This document shows, in pieces, positions 14,301 through 28,600 of a stretch of 64,000 nucleotides of DNA (its first letter is position 1; each line of letters opens with the position of its first letter). Below the pieces are notes generated by a model, which did no database searches, was not told where the DNA came from, and was given only the letters and a program-made list of their open reading frames with translations. The position numbers and the translations under genes are program-made. The DNA is taken from positions 9,256,698-9,320,697 of the forward strand of contig CM037860.1 of the NCBI GenBank assembly GCA_021292105.1. The letters run 5' to 3'. The DNA is from Anadara kagoshimensis (lineage: Eukaryota; Mollusca; Bivalvia; Arcoida; Arcidae).

Positions 14301-17300
14301 TTACTGGTACTGACAACTATATACTGAACCATACCACACCTGATTACTGGTACTGACAACTATATACTGAACCATACCACACCTGATTACTGGTACTGAC
14401 AACTATATACTGAACCATACAACACCTGATTACTGGTACTGACAACTATATACTGAACCATACCACACCCGATTACTGGTACTAACAACTATATACTGAA
14501 CCATACCACACCCGATTACTGGTACTGACAACTATATACTGAACCATACCACACCTGATTACTGGTACTGACAACTATATACTGAACCATACCACACCTG
14601 ATTACTGGTACTGACAACTATATACTGAACCATACCACACCTGATTACTGGTACTGACAACTATATACTGAACTCCATACCACACCCGATTACTGGTACT
14701 GACAACTATATACTGAACCATACCACACCTGATTACTGGTACTGACAACTATATACTGATATATCAGGGTGTCAACCATACCACACCTGATTACTGGTAC
14801 TGACAACTATATACTGAACCATACCACACCTGATTACTGGTACTGACAACTATATACTGAACCATACCACACCCGATTACTGGTACTGACAACTATATAC
14901 TGAACCATACCACACCTGATTACTGGTACTAACAACTATATACTGAACCATACCACACCTGATTACTGGTACTGACAACTATATACTGAACCATACCACA
15001 CCTGATTACTGGTACTGACAACTATATACTGAACCATACCACACCTGATTACTGGTACTAACAACTATATACTGAACCATACCACACCTGATTACTGGTA
15101 CTAACAACTATATACTGAACCATACCACACCCGATTACTGGTACTGACAACTATATACTGAACCATACCACACCCGATTACTGGTACTGACAACTATATA
15201 CTGAACCATACCACACCTGATTACTGGTACTGACAACTATATACTGAACCATACCACACCTGATTACTGGTACTAACAACTATATACTGAACCATACCAC
15301 ACCTGATTACTGGTACTGACAACTATATACTGAACCATACCACACCCGATTACTGGTACTGACAACTATATACTGAACCATACCACACCTGATTACTGGT
15401 ACTGACAACTATATACTGAACCATACCACACCTGATTACTGGTACTGACAACTATATACTGAACCATACCACACCTGATTACTGGTACTGACAACTATAT
15501 ACTGAACCATACCACACCTGATTACTGGTACTGACAACTATATACTGAACCATACCACACCTGATTACTGGTACTGACAACTATATACTGAACCATACCA
15601 CACCTGATTACTGGTACTAACAACTATATACTGAACCATACCACACCCGATTACTGGTACTGACAACTATATACTGAACCATACCACACCTGATTACTGG
15701 TACTGACAACTATATACTGAACCATACCACACCTGATTACTGGTACTGACAACTATATACTGAACCATACCACACCTGATTACTGGTACTGACAACTATA
15801 TACTGAACCATACCACACCTGATTACTGGTACTGACAACTATATACTGAACCATACCACACCTGATTACTGGTACTGACAACTATATACTGAACCATACC
15901 ACACCCGATTACTGGTACTGACAACTATATACTGAACCATACCACACCTGATTACTGGTACTAACAACTATATACTGAACCATACCACACCTGATTACTG
16001 GTACTAACAACTATATACTGAACCATACCACACCTGATTACTGGTACTGACAACTATATACTGAACCATACCACACCTGATTACTGGTACTGACAACTAT
16101 ATACTGAACCATACCACACCTGATTACTGGTACTGACAACTATATACTGAACCTACCACACCTGATTACTGGTACTGACAACTATATACTGAACCATACC
16201 ACACCTGATTACTGGTACTGACAACTATATACTGAACCATACCACACCCGATTACTGGTACTAACAACTATATAATGAACCATACCACACCCGATTACTG
16301 GTACTGACAACTATATACTGAACCATACCACACCTGATTACTGGTACTGACAACTATATACTGAACCATACCACACCTGATTACTGGTACTGACAACTAT
16401 ATACTGAACCATACCACACCTGATTACTGGTACTGACAACTATATACTGAACCATACCACACCCGATTACTGGTACTGACAACTATATACTGAACCATAC
16501 CACACCTGATTACTGGTACTGACAACTATATACTGATATATCAGGGTTCAACCATACCACACCTGATTACTGGTACTGACAACTATATACTGAACCATAC
16601 CACACCTGATTACTGGTACTGACAACTATATACTGAACCATACCACACCCGATTACTGGTACTGACAACTATATACTGAACCATACCACACCTGATTACT
16701 GGTACTAACAACTATATACTGAACCATACCACACCTGATTACTGGTACTGACAACTATATACTGAACCATACCACACCTGATTACTGGTACTGACAACTA
16801 TATACTGAACCATACCACACCTGATTACTGGTACTAACAACTATATACTGAACCATACCACACCTGATTACTGGTACTAACAACTATATACTGAACCATA
16901 CCACACCCGATTACTGGTACTGACAACTATATACTGAACCATACCACACCTGATTACTGGTACTGACAACTATATACTGAACCATACCACACCTGATTAC
17001 TGGTACTGACAACTATATACTGAACCATACCACACCTGATTACTGGTACTAACAACTATATACTGAACCATACCACACCTGATTATTGGTACTGACAACT
17101 ATATACTGAACCATACCACACCCGATTACTGGTACTGACAACTATATACTGAACCATACCACACCTGATTACTGGTACTAACAACTATATACTGAACCAT
17201 ACCACACCTGATTACTGGTACTGACAACTATATACTGAACCATACCACACCTGATTACTGGTACTAACAACTATATACTGAACCATACCACACCCGATTA

Positions 17301-20300
17301 CTGGTACTGACAACTATATACTGAACCATACCACACCTGATTACTGGTACTAACAACTATATACTGAACCATACCACACCTGATTACTGGTACTGACAAC
17401 TATATACTGAACCATACCACACCTGATTACTGGTACTGACAACTATATACTGAACCATACCACCCTGATTACTGGTACTGACAACTATATACTGAACCAT
17501 ACCACACCTGATTACTGGTACTGACAACTATATACTGAACCATACCACACCTGATTACTGGTACTGACAACTATATACTGAACCATACCACACCTGATTA
17601 CTGGTACTGACAACTATATACTGAACCATACCACACCTGATTACTGGTACTGACAACTATATACTGAACCATACCACACCTGATTACTGGTACTAACAAC
17701 TATATACTGAACCATACCACACCTGATTACTGGTACTGACAACTATATACTGAACCATACCACACCTTATTACTGGTACTGACAACTATATACTGAACCA
17801 TACCACACCTGATTACTGGTACTGACAACTATATACTGAACCATACCACACCTGATTACTGGTACTGACAACTATATACTGAACCATACCACACCTGATT
17901 ACTGGTACTGACAACTATATACTGAACCATACCACACCTGATTACTGGTACTGACAACTATATACTGAACCATACCACACCTGATTACTGGTACTAACAA
18001 CTATATACTGAACCATACCACACCTGATTACTGGTACTAACAACTATATACTGAACCATACCACACCTGATTACTGGTACTGACAACTATATACTGAACC
18101 ATACCACACCTGATTACTGGTACTAACAACTATATACTGAACCATACCACACCTGATTACTGGTACTGACAACTATATACTGAACCATACCACACCTGAT
18201 TACTGGTACTGACAACTATATACTGAACCATACCACACCTGATTACTGGTACTGACAACTATATACTGAACCATACCACACCCGATTACTGGTACTGACA
18301 ACTATATACTGAACCATACCACACCTGATTACTGGTACTGACAACTATATACTGATATATCAGGGTGTCAACCATACCACACCTGATTACTGGTACTAAC
18401 AACTATATACTGAACCATACCACACCCGATTACTGGTACTGACAACTATATACTGAACCATACCACACCTGATTACTGGTACTGACAACTATATACTGAA
18501 CCATACCACACCTGATTACTGGTACTGACAACTATATACTGAACCATACCACACCTGATTACTGGTACTAACAACTATATACTGAACCATACACACCCGA
18601 TTACTGGTACTGACAACTATATACTGAACCATACCACACCTGATTACTGGTACTGACAACTATATACTGAACCATACCACACCTGATTACTGGTACTGAC
18701 AACTATATACTGAACCATACCACACCTGATTACTGGTACTGACAACTATATACTGAACCATACCACACCTGATTACTGGTACTGACAACTATATACTGAA
18801 CCATACCACACCTGATTACTGGTACTGACAACTATATACTGAACCATACCACACCGATTACTGGTACTGACAACTATATACTGAACCATACCACACCTGA
18901 TTACTGGTACTGACAACTTATACTGAACCATACCACACCTGATTACTGGTACTAACAACTATATACTGAACCATACCACACCTGATTACTGGTACTGACA
19001 ACTATATACTGAACCATACCACACCTGATTACTGGTACTGACAACTATATACTGAACCATACCACACCTGATTACTGGTACTAACAACTATATACTGAAC
19101 CATACCACACCTGATTACTGGTACTGACAACTATATACTGAACCATACCACACCTGATTACTGGTACTGACAACTATATACTGAACCATACCACACCTGA
19201 TTACTGGTACTAACAACTATATACTGAACCATACCACACCTGATTACTGGTACTGACAACTATATACTGAACCATACCACACCTGATTACTGGTACTGAC
19301 AACTATATACTGAACCATACCACACCTGATTACTGGTACTGACAACTATATACTGAACCATACCACACCTGATTACTGGTACTAACAACTATATACTGAA
19401 CCATACCACACCTGATTACTGGTACTGACAACTATATACTGAACCATACCACACCTGATTACTGGTACTAACAACTATATACTGAACCATACCACACCTG
19501 ATTACTGGTACTGACAACTATATACTGAACCATACCACACCTGATTACTGGTACTGACAACTATATACTGAACCATACCACACCTGATTACTGGTACTGA
19601 CAACTATATACTGAACCATACCACACCTGATTACTGGTACTGACAACTATATCTGAACCATACCACACCTGATTACTGGTACTGACAACTATATACTGAA
19701 CCATACCACACCCGATTACTGGTACTGACAACTATATACTGAACCATACCACACCTGATTACTGGTACTAACAACTATATACTGATATATCAGGGTGTCA
19801 ACCATACTACACCTGATTACTGGCACTGACAACTATATACTGAACCATACCACATTTAATTACTGGTACTAACAACTATATACTGAACCATACCACACCT
19901 GATTACTGGTACTGACAACTATATACTGAACCATACCACACCTGATTACTGGTACTAACAACTATATACTGAACCATACCACACCTGATTACTGTACTGA
20001 CAACTATATACTGAACCATACCACACCTGATTACTGGTACTAACAACTATATACTGAACCATACCACACCCGATTACTGGTACTGACAACTATATCGAAC
20101 CATACCACACCTGATTACTGGTACTGACAACTATATACTGAACCATACCACACCTGATTACTGGTACTAACAACTATATACTGAACCATACCACACCTGA
20201 TTACTGGTACTGACAACTATATACTGAACCATACCACACCTGATTACTGGTACTGACAACTATATACTGAACCATACCACACCCGATTACTGGTACTGAC

Positions 20301-22568
20301 AACTATATACTGAACCATACCACACCTGATTACTGGTACTGACAACTATATACTGATATATCAGGGTGTCAACCATACTACACCTGATTACTGGCACTGA
20401 CAACTATATACTGAACCATACCACATCTTATTACTGGTACTAACAACTATATACTGATATGTTTGAATTTTTTTCTTTAAATGTTTTTGTGATCCCCCAA
20501 AAATGTATTGGTCATTTTTAACTTTTTAGTTGATAACAGTTGACACTGGGCACTTGATCAAATCATCAGTCATGTCACATCTGATATCATGGAGTAGTGG
20601 TGGTTTATGACCCAGTTGAGAGTGGCATGGGGTTGAATAACTCCCCAGTCAAGATTCTGTCACTTATATCTAAGTGGTCTGTTCTGGAATGATGGAGGAA
20701 ATAGGATTGCCCAGAGAAACACCCACCTTGATGGGATCAATCTTAAAATAGGATACTTAATCTGAGTGACAACAATGCCAAACATATCTGTTTGTAATTT
20801 TTAGATCAGAAATTGATATTATAATTGGAGTAGTTGTGTCTAACTAACAGTGGAATAGTGGTGTTTTATGGAAATTGATAATTTCATTTATATCTATATT
20901 TTGTCATCTTCTCAGACAGATTCACTATATGTGCCTATTAATCACACTAAAGCATTTATTTCTCTCGTTTTAACTAACTTTACTTGTACAGGTTGAATAA
21001 TGTGCAAAAGTGAAAACTCCGATATTGCATTTAATTATTTTAGCAACGGGGCAAAAATTGATTTTATGTAAGATAACACTAAAAATCCATCAGAATCACC
21101 GTAATCTACCCGGGTATTAATAAGTCTCATACTGACGCGATTGTTATCTAAAAAAACAGAACAACTGGTAACACATGATACATTAACACAACATATATCA
21201 AAATTAAAAACATCACTAGGATGATTGTAATGTCAATTAAATATATGAAATTAAACCACTTGAAGCCAGACTTGGTAAATAAATAAAATAATTAACTACA
21301 AATGATATAAGTGCTGTTAACCTTTTTTACCAGTGCAATGGTCATGCCTAAAATTTGGTCATTTTCAAGGTTTTGAGAGAGCCCTAGTGCAAGATTGCCA
21401 AGGTGAGCCAAAAGGTTAAACCTTATAATAGGAATAGACAGAAATTTACAACAGACCACAAAATGTTACAAGTAAAAGAAGCAGGCAAACAAGACAGGAA
21501 AAACAAACAAATATTGGGACCAATGACTTCCTGACTTTGGATGGGCACTGGAGTTAGTGTCCAGTAGCATGATTATTGGAACACTCCAAGAATCGTACTT
21601 ATTTTATAATAAGAAGTCCATAAATATCAACATTGTAAAAAAGAAAAATTTATGAATAAAAAACAACCCAATTTTTTCATGAATTTACAAGACAATGACC
21701 AAGTAATATTGAAGTGGTCTTCATATACATTCTTTAAAGATTTTTTTCTGAATTCGAAGTAATGAAAAAACATTTATCTCTACTCTGCATGGGTAAAGTT
21801 TTTTGGGAACTTTGCTCACATAAAGACCACCTGGCAGTATTGAATATGTCATCAATGTTTGGTAACAATTTGATGGACTAAAATCCTGTCATTTTAAAAC
21901 ACAGAGATAACAATAAAGGTAATACAGATAATAGATAGCAGTGTAATCTTTGTGACACGAATTTAAAGTTCTTGTGTACTTAACATATTAAGTTTGGTTT
22001 TTTCTTTCTTTTTCTTATTTTCGTTTTTCAAAATAGTATTTTGAAACTTAAAATGCAAAGTATTATTTTTCAGATTTATCTACAATTGTACTTTCTTTCA
22101 ATAAACTGCACAAAATTCTTCTATGTATGAGTAAATTTAGTTCTGATCTGTAGATTTTGTGTCTCTTATTCTGTTATCTTTGTTTCAAGAGAATCAATTA
22201 TTATTATTTTTTATTTTTTTTCAAGGAGCATTTTAGATGCAGGATATGTTTTATTAATTGAAAACAATTTAAATTATATTTCAAGAGGTCTTTATCTATA
22301 TAAATAATAAAACAAACAATTTCCAAGAATATTGATTCTAAACTTAAACATCAAAAAGTAATTTCATTTTACCAATGAATTAAATTAATTTTAATCCTGT
22401 CAGACACGTAATTTTGTTTTTGGTTTTTTTTTAAATGCAATATATCTACACTGAACAAATAACAGGTTTAAAAAGAATTCTTCCATTGTTGTAGACATTT
22501 ACTGTTTGTCTTGCATCTATCAGATTTACTGGTAACCAGTGTGTTTGCAGCGCTGTTGTAAGTCAGAA

Positions 22569-22616
<48 letters not shown>

Positions 22617-25600
22617 CTCACATGTTTCAGGTGCAACAACAACCAATTTTATGTATAAAAGTAACTAAATGAGGTCAGTAGATACAATAATGTGCAAAAT
22701 ACAAAAACTAGTGAAAATGGTGATAAATAAAACTACTCTAAGTGTACTCTAATTGAATAATAATAGAATTTGTTTAAAAAAGGATGTGTGTAGAAAGAGG
22801 TATAAAAGTGTGTGTTTATAAAACAAAATCCCATTTTTCCAATAAGGTGACAGAATATTTCTGTACTTACAACATTAAATTGATTGGGTTGTCAATCAAT
22901 ATCTCCATGGTTACCCTCGCAGCCAATGAAATCAACAAATTATAAATACATTCATTCATTTGAAATTTCAATCTTACATAAAACAAAATGAACATAGTAA
23001 AAAGCAATGGCTCAACCCCATCCACCCCACCCCTCTCGTTTTCATGGAATATAGATATGTTTTAAACTTAACTCACTTCCATTTTCTTAAAAATTAGCAC
23101 TTGTATAAGGATGGTTAGAAAACGGACATTCTGATTTTTTTAACCATGATGAAATAATGTTTTATCGGAATATGAAGTGAAAGCTAAGCATGTCTGACTA
23201 ATGAGCAAATATTCTGTAAGCAGGAAAGATCTTAGCCTATTTGTTGTGAACAGTGAGCCATTCTGTAAGCAAAAACTTCTGAGCCTATTTGTTGTGGCTA
23301 ATGACCTATGCTTCTGACAGCTGAGCTTATTCATTGTGGCTAGTGAGATGATTCTCTAATTACTAAGCAGATATACTTGGAGCGCATTTACATTCTATTT
23401 CTAAGCAATCTTGAGACTGAAAAAGGACTTACATTTGATTTATTCCTGAGGCACTGATAAGGAAGGTAATCTGAAAGACTTTTAAAAGCTTCTTAACAGT
23501 ATAAATTACACAGAACAAGGACTCTTGTTAAGTTTGGTAAGATGCAGTCTCAAGGTTTTTTTTTTTCAAAAAGTGGAAATACACGTACAACATGCATTTT
23601 CTAAAACAATTTTTACAACTACTATTCCTCTGGACTTTTTGCCTTTAATGAATTTCACTAGAGTGAAAACTGAATTATACAGGGTTTAGTTGAGGGGGAG
23701 GGGTTTAAATTTTTCTAAAAAGAACAATAAATGGGGTTTACCATTGTACCATGTGATACATGTAAGTGTTGTGCAGAACTATTATCTCTACTGGATATGG
23801 AATATCTTTAGTCAACATTCCCCATCAGCATTAACATTTTCTAAAACCATCAGACATGATAGTTTTGTACAAATGTTCTTGGGCATCAGATATCACATGT
23901 TTCAATGGTGGACCTCGTTGAAATGGCCTTCTTTTACTGAAATTTAACCTGCTAGAATACCACAAAGCAAGGTTAAGGAAAAATTGAGTTCTCTAAAGAG
24001 AAAATCACTTCCGGAAATATTTACGTTCTAGCCAAACACAGAGGGATTCAGAAAAAGGAAAATTTTAAGCTCTGAAAATGCTCAAGAATTCTGCAGAAGT
24101 ATTGCCTCTCCTTATACATATATAGTACAGGTAACACACAATGCACACACAGCGCATGCACATTCATGAGTCGAAGTAATAACTGACATGCGATGCAAGT
24201 CTTTTCTCTTGTGCAGGTGATTTACACATTGATTATACAGGTGAGTTCAAAACTTAATATTAAAATTATTATAATTATGATAAGCCAGGTGACGATTAAA
24301 AAGCAAATATCACTTAATAATCTACATCAAACTATTACTTTCAAACGGTTAATATATTTTGTTCACTATCAGGACCTATTATTATTTTTCACTGCAATAT
24401 AATTCTACATACAGAATTATAGACATGAATCTGAATCATGAACACTGTATTTCATGTGCAAAATAATTCATGATGAAAAACATTATAAAGGTACATGAAC
24501 CACCATCATGTCAAAAAAGAAAGTTGTTTTTCCAAATGAAATTCATGAAAAATATTTATGATTTTTCTCATCTTCTTCTTTTTAAATTTTTTATCTTTTT
24601 TTCTTTTTTAACGTTTTAATTTATTTTTTTTTATTTGGTACCCCAAGTATGAAAAACTAGATATTAAAAAAATATAACATAAAAATAAAAATTTTGAAAG
24701 AATTTTTTGCACCAAGAAATACTTCATGTTCAGTTGTTTTGTTTTTTCTACCGGAATTCGTATTTCAGAACACTTGTTAAATCTATGAAATTATGTTGTC
24801 TATCAAATCCAAACAAAATTTCTGTTATTGAACAACAGCTATTAGACTCTATCAAACTATCGTTTCTAAAACATTTAAAAGTCAATTTTGTGTTATCATC
24901 AAATAAAATCCAAATCAATTGAAAAAAATAATTGACAAAACGATTTCCCAGAAATTTAAAATTGTTAAATTTTTTCCAAAATGTTACTTAGTAATAAGTT
25001 GTGAATCATACTTAGACTGTTGGATATAGAGTTATATAATTCTGGCGTGCGTGAATGAGGCCGTGTAGACCCTTGACTACTGCCACCAAATGAATCAATT
25101 CCTCCTTCCAATAGATATAATTCTGGTGCATAGGCCTGTAAAGGAAACAATCTCAACAATTAGTATATAGTTTTGTGTTAAATATATTGACATATGATGT
25201 TCATAATTAAAACAGCATATGAAAGGAACTGTTAGAAGAATAACAGCTGAACTGCACATCTACACATCTAGTCAGTTAACAAAACTTCGCAGTTAACAAA
25301 ACATGCATCATCAAAAGCTTTGCAAGATTAGAGTCTGACAATCATGCCAATACCCACACTATACATCCACCACTACACATTTTTGCTTTGTACAGAATTT
25401 TTCTCCCAAAACATCTGTCAAAGTAAAATCAGTTTAAAAATTATACAATGGTGCTATGCCAAACCCATGTGTATGACAATATTGTACATTGTACCTTAAC
25501 CATCCAGAAACCAATTAAATACCCAACCATGTGGTAGTGATGTGCTCAATCACCAACCATGTGGTAGTGATGTGCTCAATCACCAACCATGTGGTAGTGA

Positions 25601-28600
25601 TGTGTTCAATCACCAACCATGTGGTAGTGATGTACTCAATCACCAACCATGTGGTAGTGATGTGCTCAATAACCAACCTTGTGGTAGTGATGTGCTCAAT
25701 CACCAACCTTGTGGTAGTGATGTGCTCAATCACCAACCTTGTGGTAGTGATGTGCTCAATAACCAACCATGTGGTAGTGATGTGCTCAATAACCAACCTT
25801 GTGGTAGTGATGTGCTCAATCACCAATGTGTTGCTTATTAACATTTATAAACATTTCAGGCCAACAATACTTTGATGGCACTGCAGATATGGTTGATTTG
25901 GAGTGTGGAGGAAATGGATAACTGCTCCCAGGCCAGGGGAAAAAACTGTAGGCTGATCTCCAAAAACATACAAAGATAACTAAGTAGTGTGAAGTAATGG
26001 TATTTTACATACAAGTCAAGGTTCTCTCATTTATATCAAGACAGTCAGTTCTGAAATGATGAAAGAAACCAGAGCAACCAAAATGACAAACTTTCTCACC
26101 CTAGGATGTACCCGAGTGGTGGTCTTTATATAGATGTCCTTTTTGCTTGAAATATTATGCAAAGAGACATAAACATGGGACTGAATGTAAAGGCAGTCTT
26201 GTAAAGAGGTGGATACTATAGCAACTTTTACTATAACTTGTTTCAGCTTCAAATTAATTACAATTTGGATTCTTGCTGGACATGTGTGACTGTCATGAAT
26301 ATGATTGATTATAATGTTTAATATTAAATTTTGACAAAATAAATGGCTTAAAATGATTTAAAACTTGCATCATGATGTAATACTTCACAGGATTTTCCAG
26401 CTATGTGATTGAATTATAAAAATCTACTTTGGTGGGAATACAAAATACATGCATATTTATTTTCAAATGAAAATCTGTGGAAAAACTTTTATCATAAAGT
26501 ATTATGACATATTACACAAATTGGTGGAAAATGTATGATTCATTAGATTTGAATTGGAAAATAGCATGCCTCAGTTTCATTTCTGAAAAGATATTCATGT
26601 TCGAATATTAATGCTACACAAAATATTTTCAATGCATTTATTTTAATCCATAAAAAGCAAAACATGTTAAAAATAAACATAATCCTCTTTACTCAGGTGC
26701 AAGCTTACCTGAAGACGTATACCAAATCTGATTATGTATTATTTATAAAAATAACTTATGGTTGTATTTCCTGTTATTGCTTCATCAACTCAAATCAAAT
26801 AATCTTTATCATGACATCATTGTAGTTGAGCAAATGAGATGGGACGAAGATTTATCTAAATACCAGCGGTATTCACACTTACACAATACCTATGTAGGCT
26901 TAATCAGCCTGAATTGTTACCTGTAGTACTAAGACAGTACCTGTAACTCGTTTTATCTTACCTGTATTTCTAAAATAGTAACTCGTTATGTCTTACCTGA
27001 GGTGGTACAAAGTGCTTTACTTTTAACACATATTCTTGTTTTGGTTTTAACTGTAAAAGAAAACATAAGAAATTATAATAATTAATTTCATATGGTTAAA
27101 TATGTGGATCATCAGACCCCATATCCAAGGTTGTGGGGTGGAACCACCTCTGATCCATGTTATTTTCATTACTTCTGATTTACGCAGTGTAAGGGTAATG
27201 GACTGGTGCTACAAGAGCCTCTGCAACTGCTAGTGCAATAAATTAAATTAAGACTTATGTTACCTAGAGGGTAAAGCAGTACAAGGCAAACACATGTATA
27301 ACTCACTACACGTATATATTTGGCATCCCATAGTTTCATGTTCCTTTTAATCACAAATTTGATTTCATGTGTGACATGTGTACCTAGCTAGACAGGAAGT
27401 GTTTCCCCTTCCAGGGCACCAGGCCTCATCTTCCCTGCGTTCATGTGCTTAACCTAATTTGCCAGTAATTTTTCAAAGTATTTACTTTGCTTTGGGATTG
27501 TGGACATGCACTTGTATTGTTGGTTTTGATCACTACCAGTCTTGGAAAGATTCAGGTGGCCAAGTGTGATCTAAATTGACCAGCATTACAGGGCAAATGT
27601 GTGACAGTATGCATAAAAGAATAATTTGGGCCTGTGACGCCTAATGTATTATTTAGAGGCATCCAGTTTAAAAGAGTCATGTTCAGAGAGAGAGGGGGGG
27701 GGGGTTAACTATATTAACAATTTCCATGTTATACATTTTGAATTTTTTAATTTACAGTAATCCATTTGTTGTGCTTTCTTCAGTATTACTATCTCTACAA
27801 TGGCTACAATAATGCTGACATGGCTTAACAAAATGCACTCACTGGCTATAATTTCTATTTCATGTCAAACCCTCTTTTATACATACACAACTACTACCAT
27901 GATTATCCTTATGGTCTAAATAAATTTATCACCAAGAGTTATGCTGATTAGGATCAAGATCAATGTCATTAAGGTGTTTCAATTATGGATGAGGAAGCTA
28001 TTATTCTTGCTAACAAGACAATTATGCCTAACTACCAAGTAATTTCATCATTAATTATGGATTTTTTTTAACAATTATCGCATGGGACAAAAACATCACC
28101 ATACTGTAGTTCAATAAAATTCCTCAAATTGGTTTTAAATAAATAATCTTGATGAATGATAAATGAATAATTTACAGACAGGGAAAATATGACCAGAATA
28201 AATTATGTATGCATTCAAATCTTTCTAAACAAAACTTACAAAAATCAATAATCATAATGAACGTAGAAAAATCGTTTTGTTTTAGTGAGTTTTATAAATA
28301 AGACAACAATTTAAACCATGTATTCATTCAATTATTCCAATTAAGTAATCACTCATCTGAGGAACTTAGACTTATTTTTAAGAGCACATACACAATAAGT
28401 TCTCATTGTTTTGATTTCAGGTCCCATGAAAATGGTCTTTATTTGAAATGCTGAATACTTTCCAGTAATTGTCTTTGGTTAGACCTCATCACAACAATGA
28501 GAGAGTGGAAAACCAGGAAAAGACTTAATTTCATAGTCAGGATTATATTGAAGCATCACCAGCTACATTTTACATGAATGAGCAGTGATATTCTTTTTTT

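Larger units (their letters stand above)
20459..25011 (-). other. SPATA1 intron 5, right part
   Basis: AT-rich intron sequence. It contains a partial SINE (20591-20760), a (CA)n microsatellite (22570-22615) and a T-rich low-complexity tract near 24,570-24,640. No exon is supported. Confidence 0.65.

Noticed and set aside
18773..18958. 61-codon minus-strand frame
   Set aside because: Arises only because single-base deletions shift frame within the 43-bp satellite.
12643..20458. CRISPR-like regular repeats
   Set aside because: The 50- and 43-bp units are contiguous with no spacers, there are no cas genes, and the locus is an animal intron.
25515..25875. Three overlapping periodic open frames (99-114 codons) on both strands
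   Set aside because: All are produced by a 30-bp minisatellite whose period is a multiple of three; they have no normal composition and no splice context.
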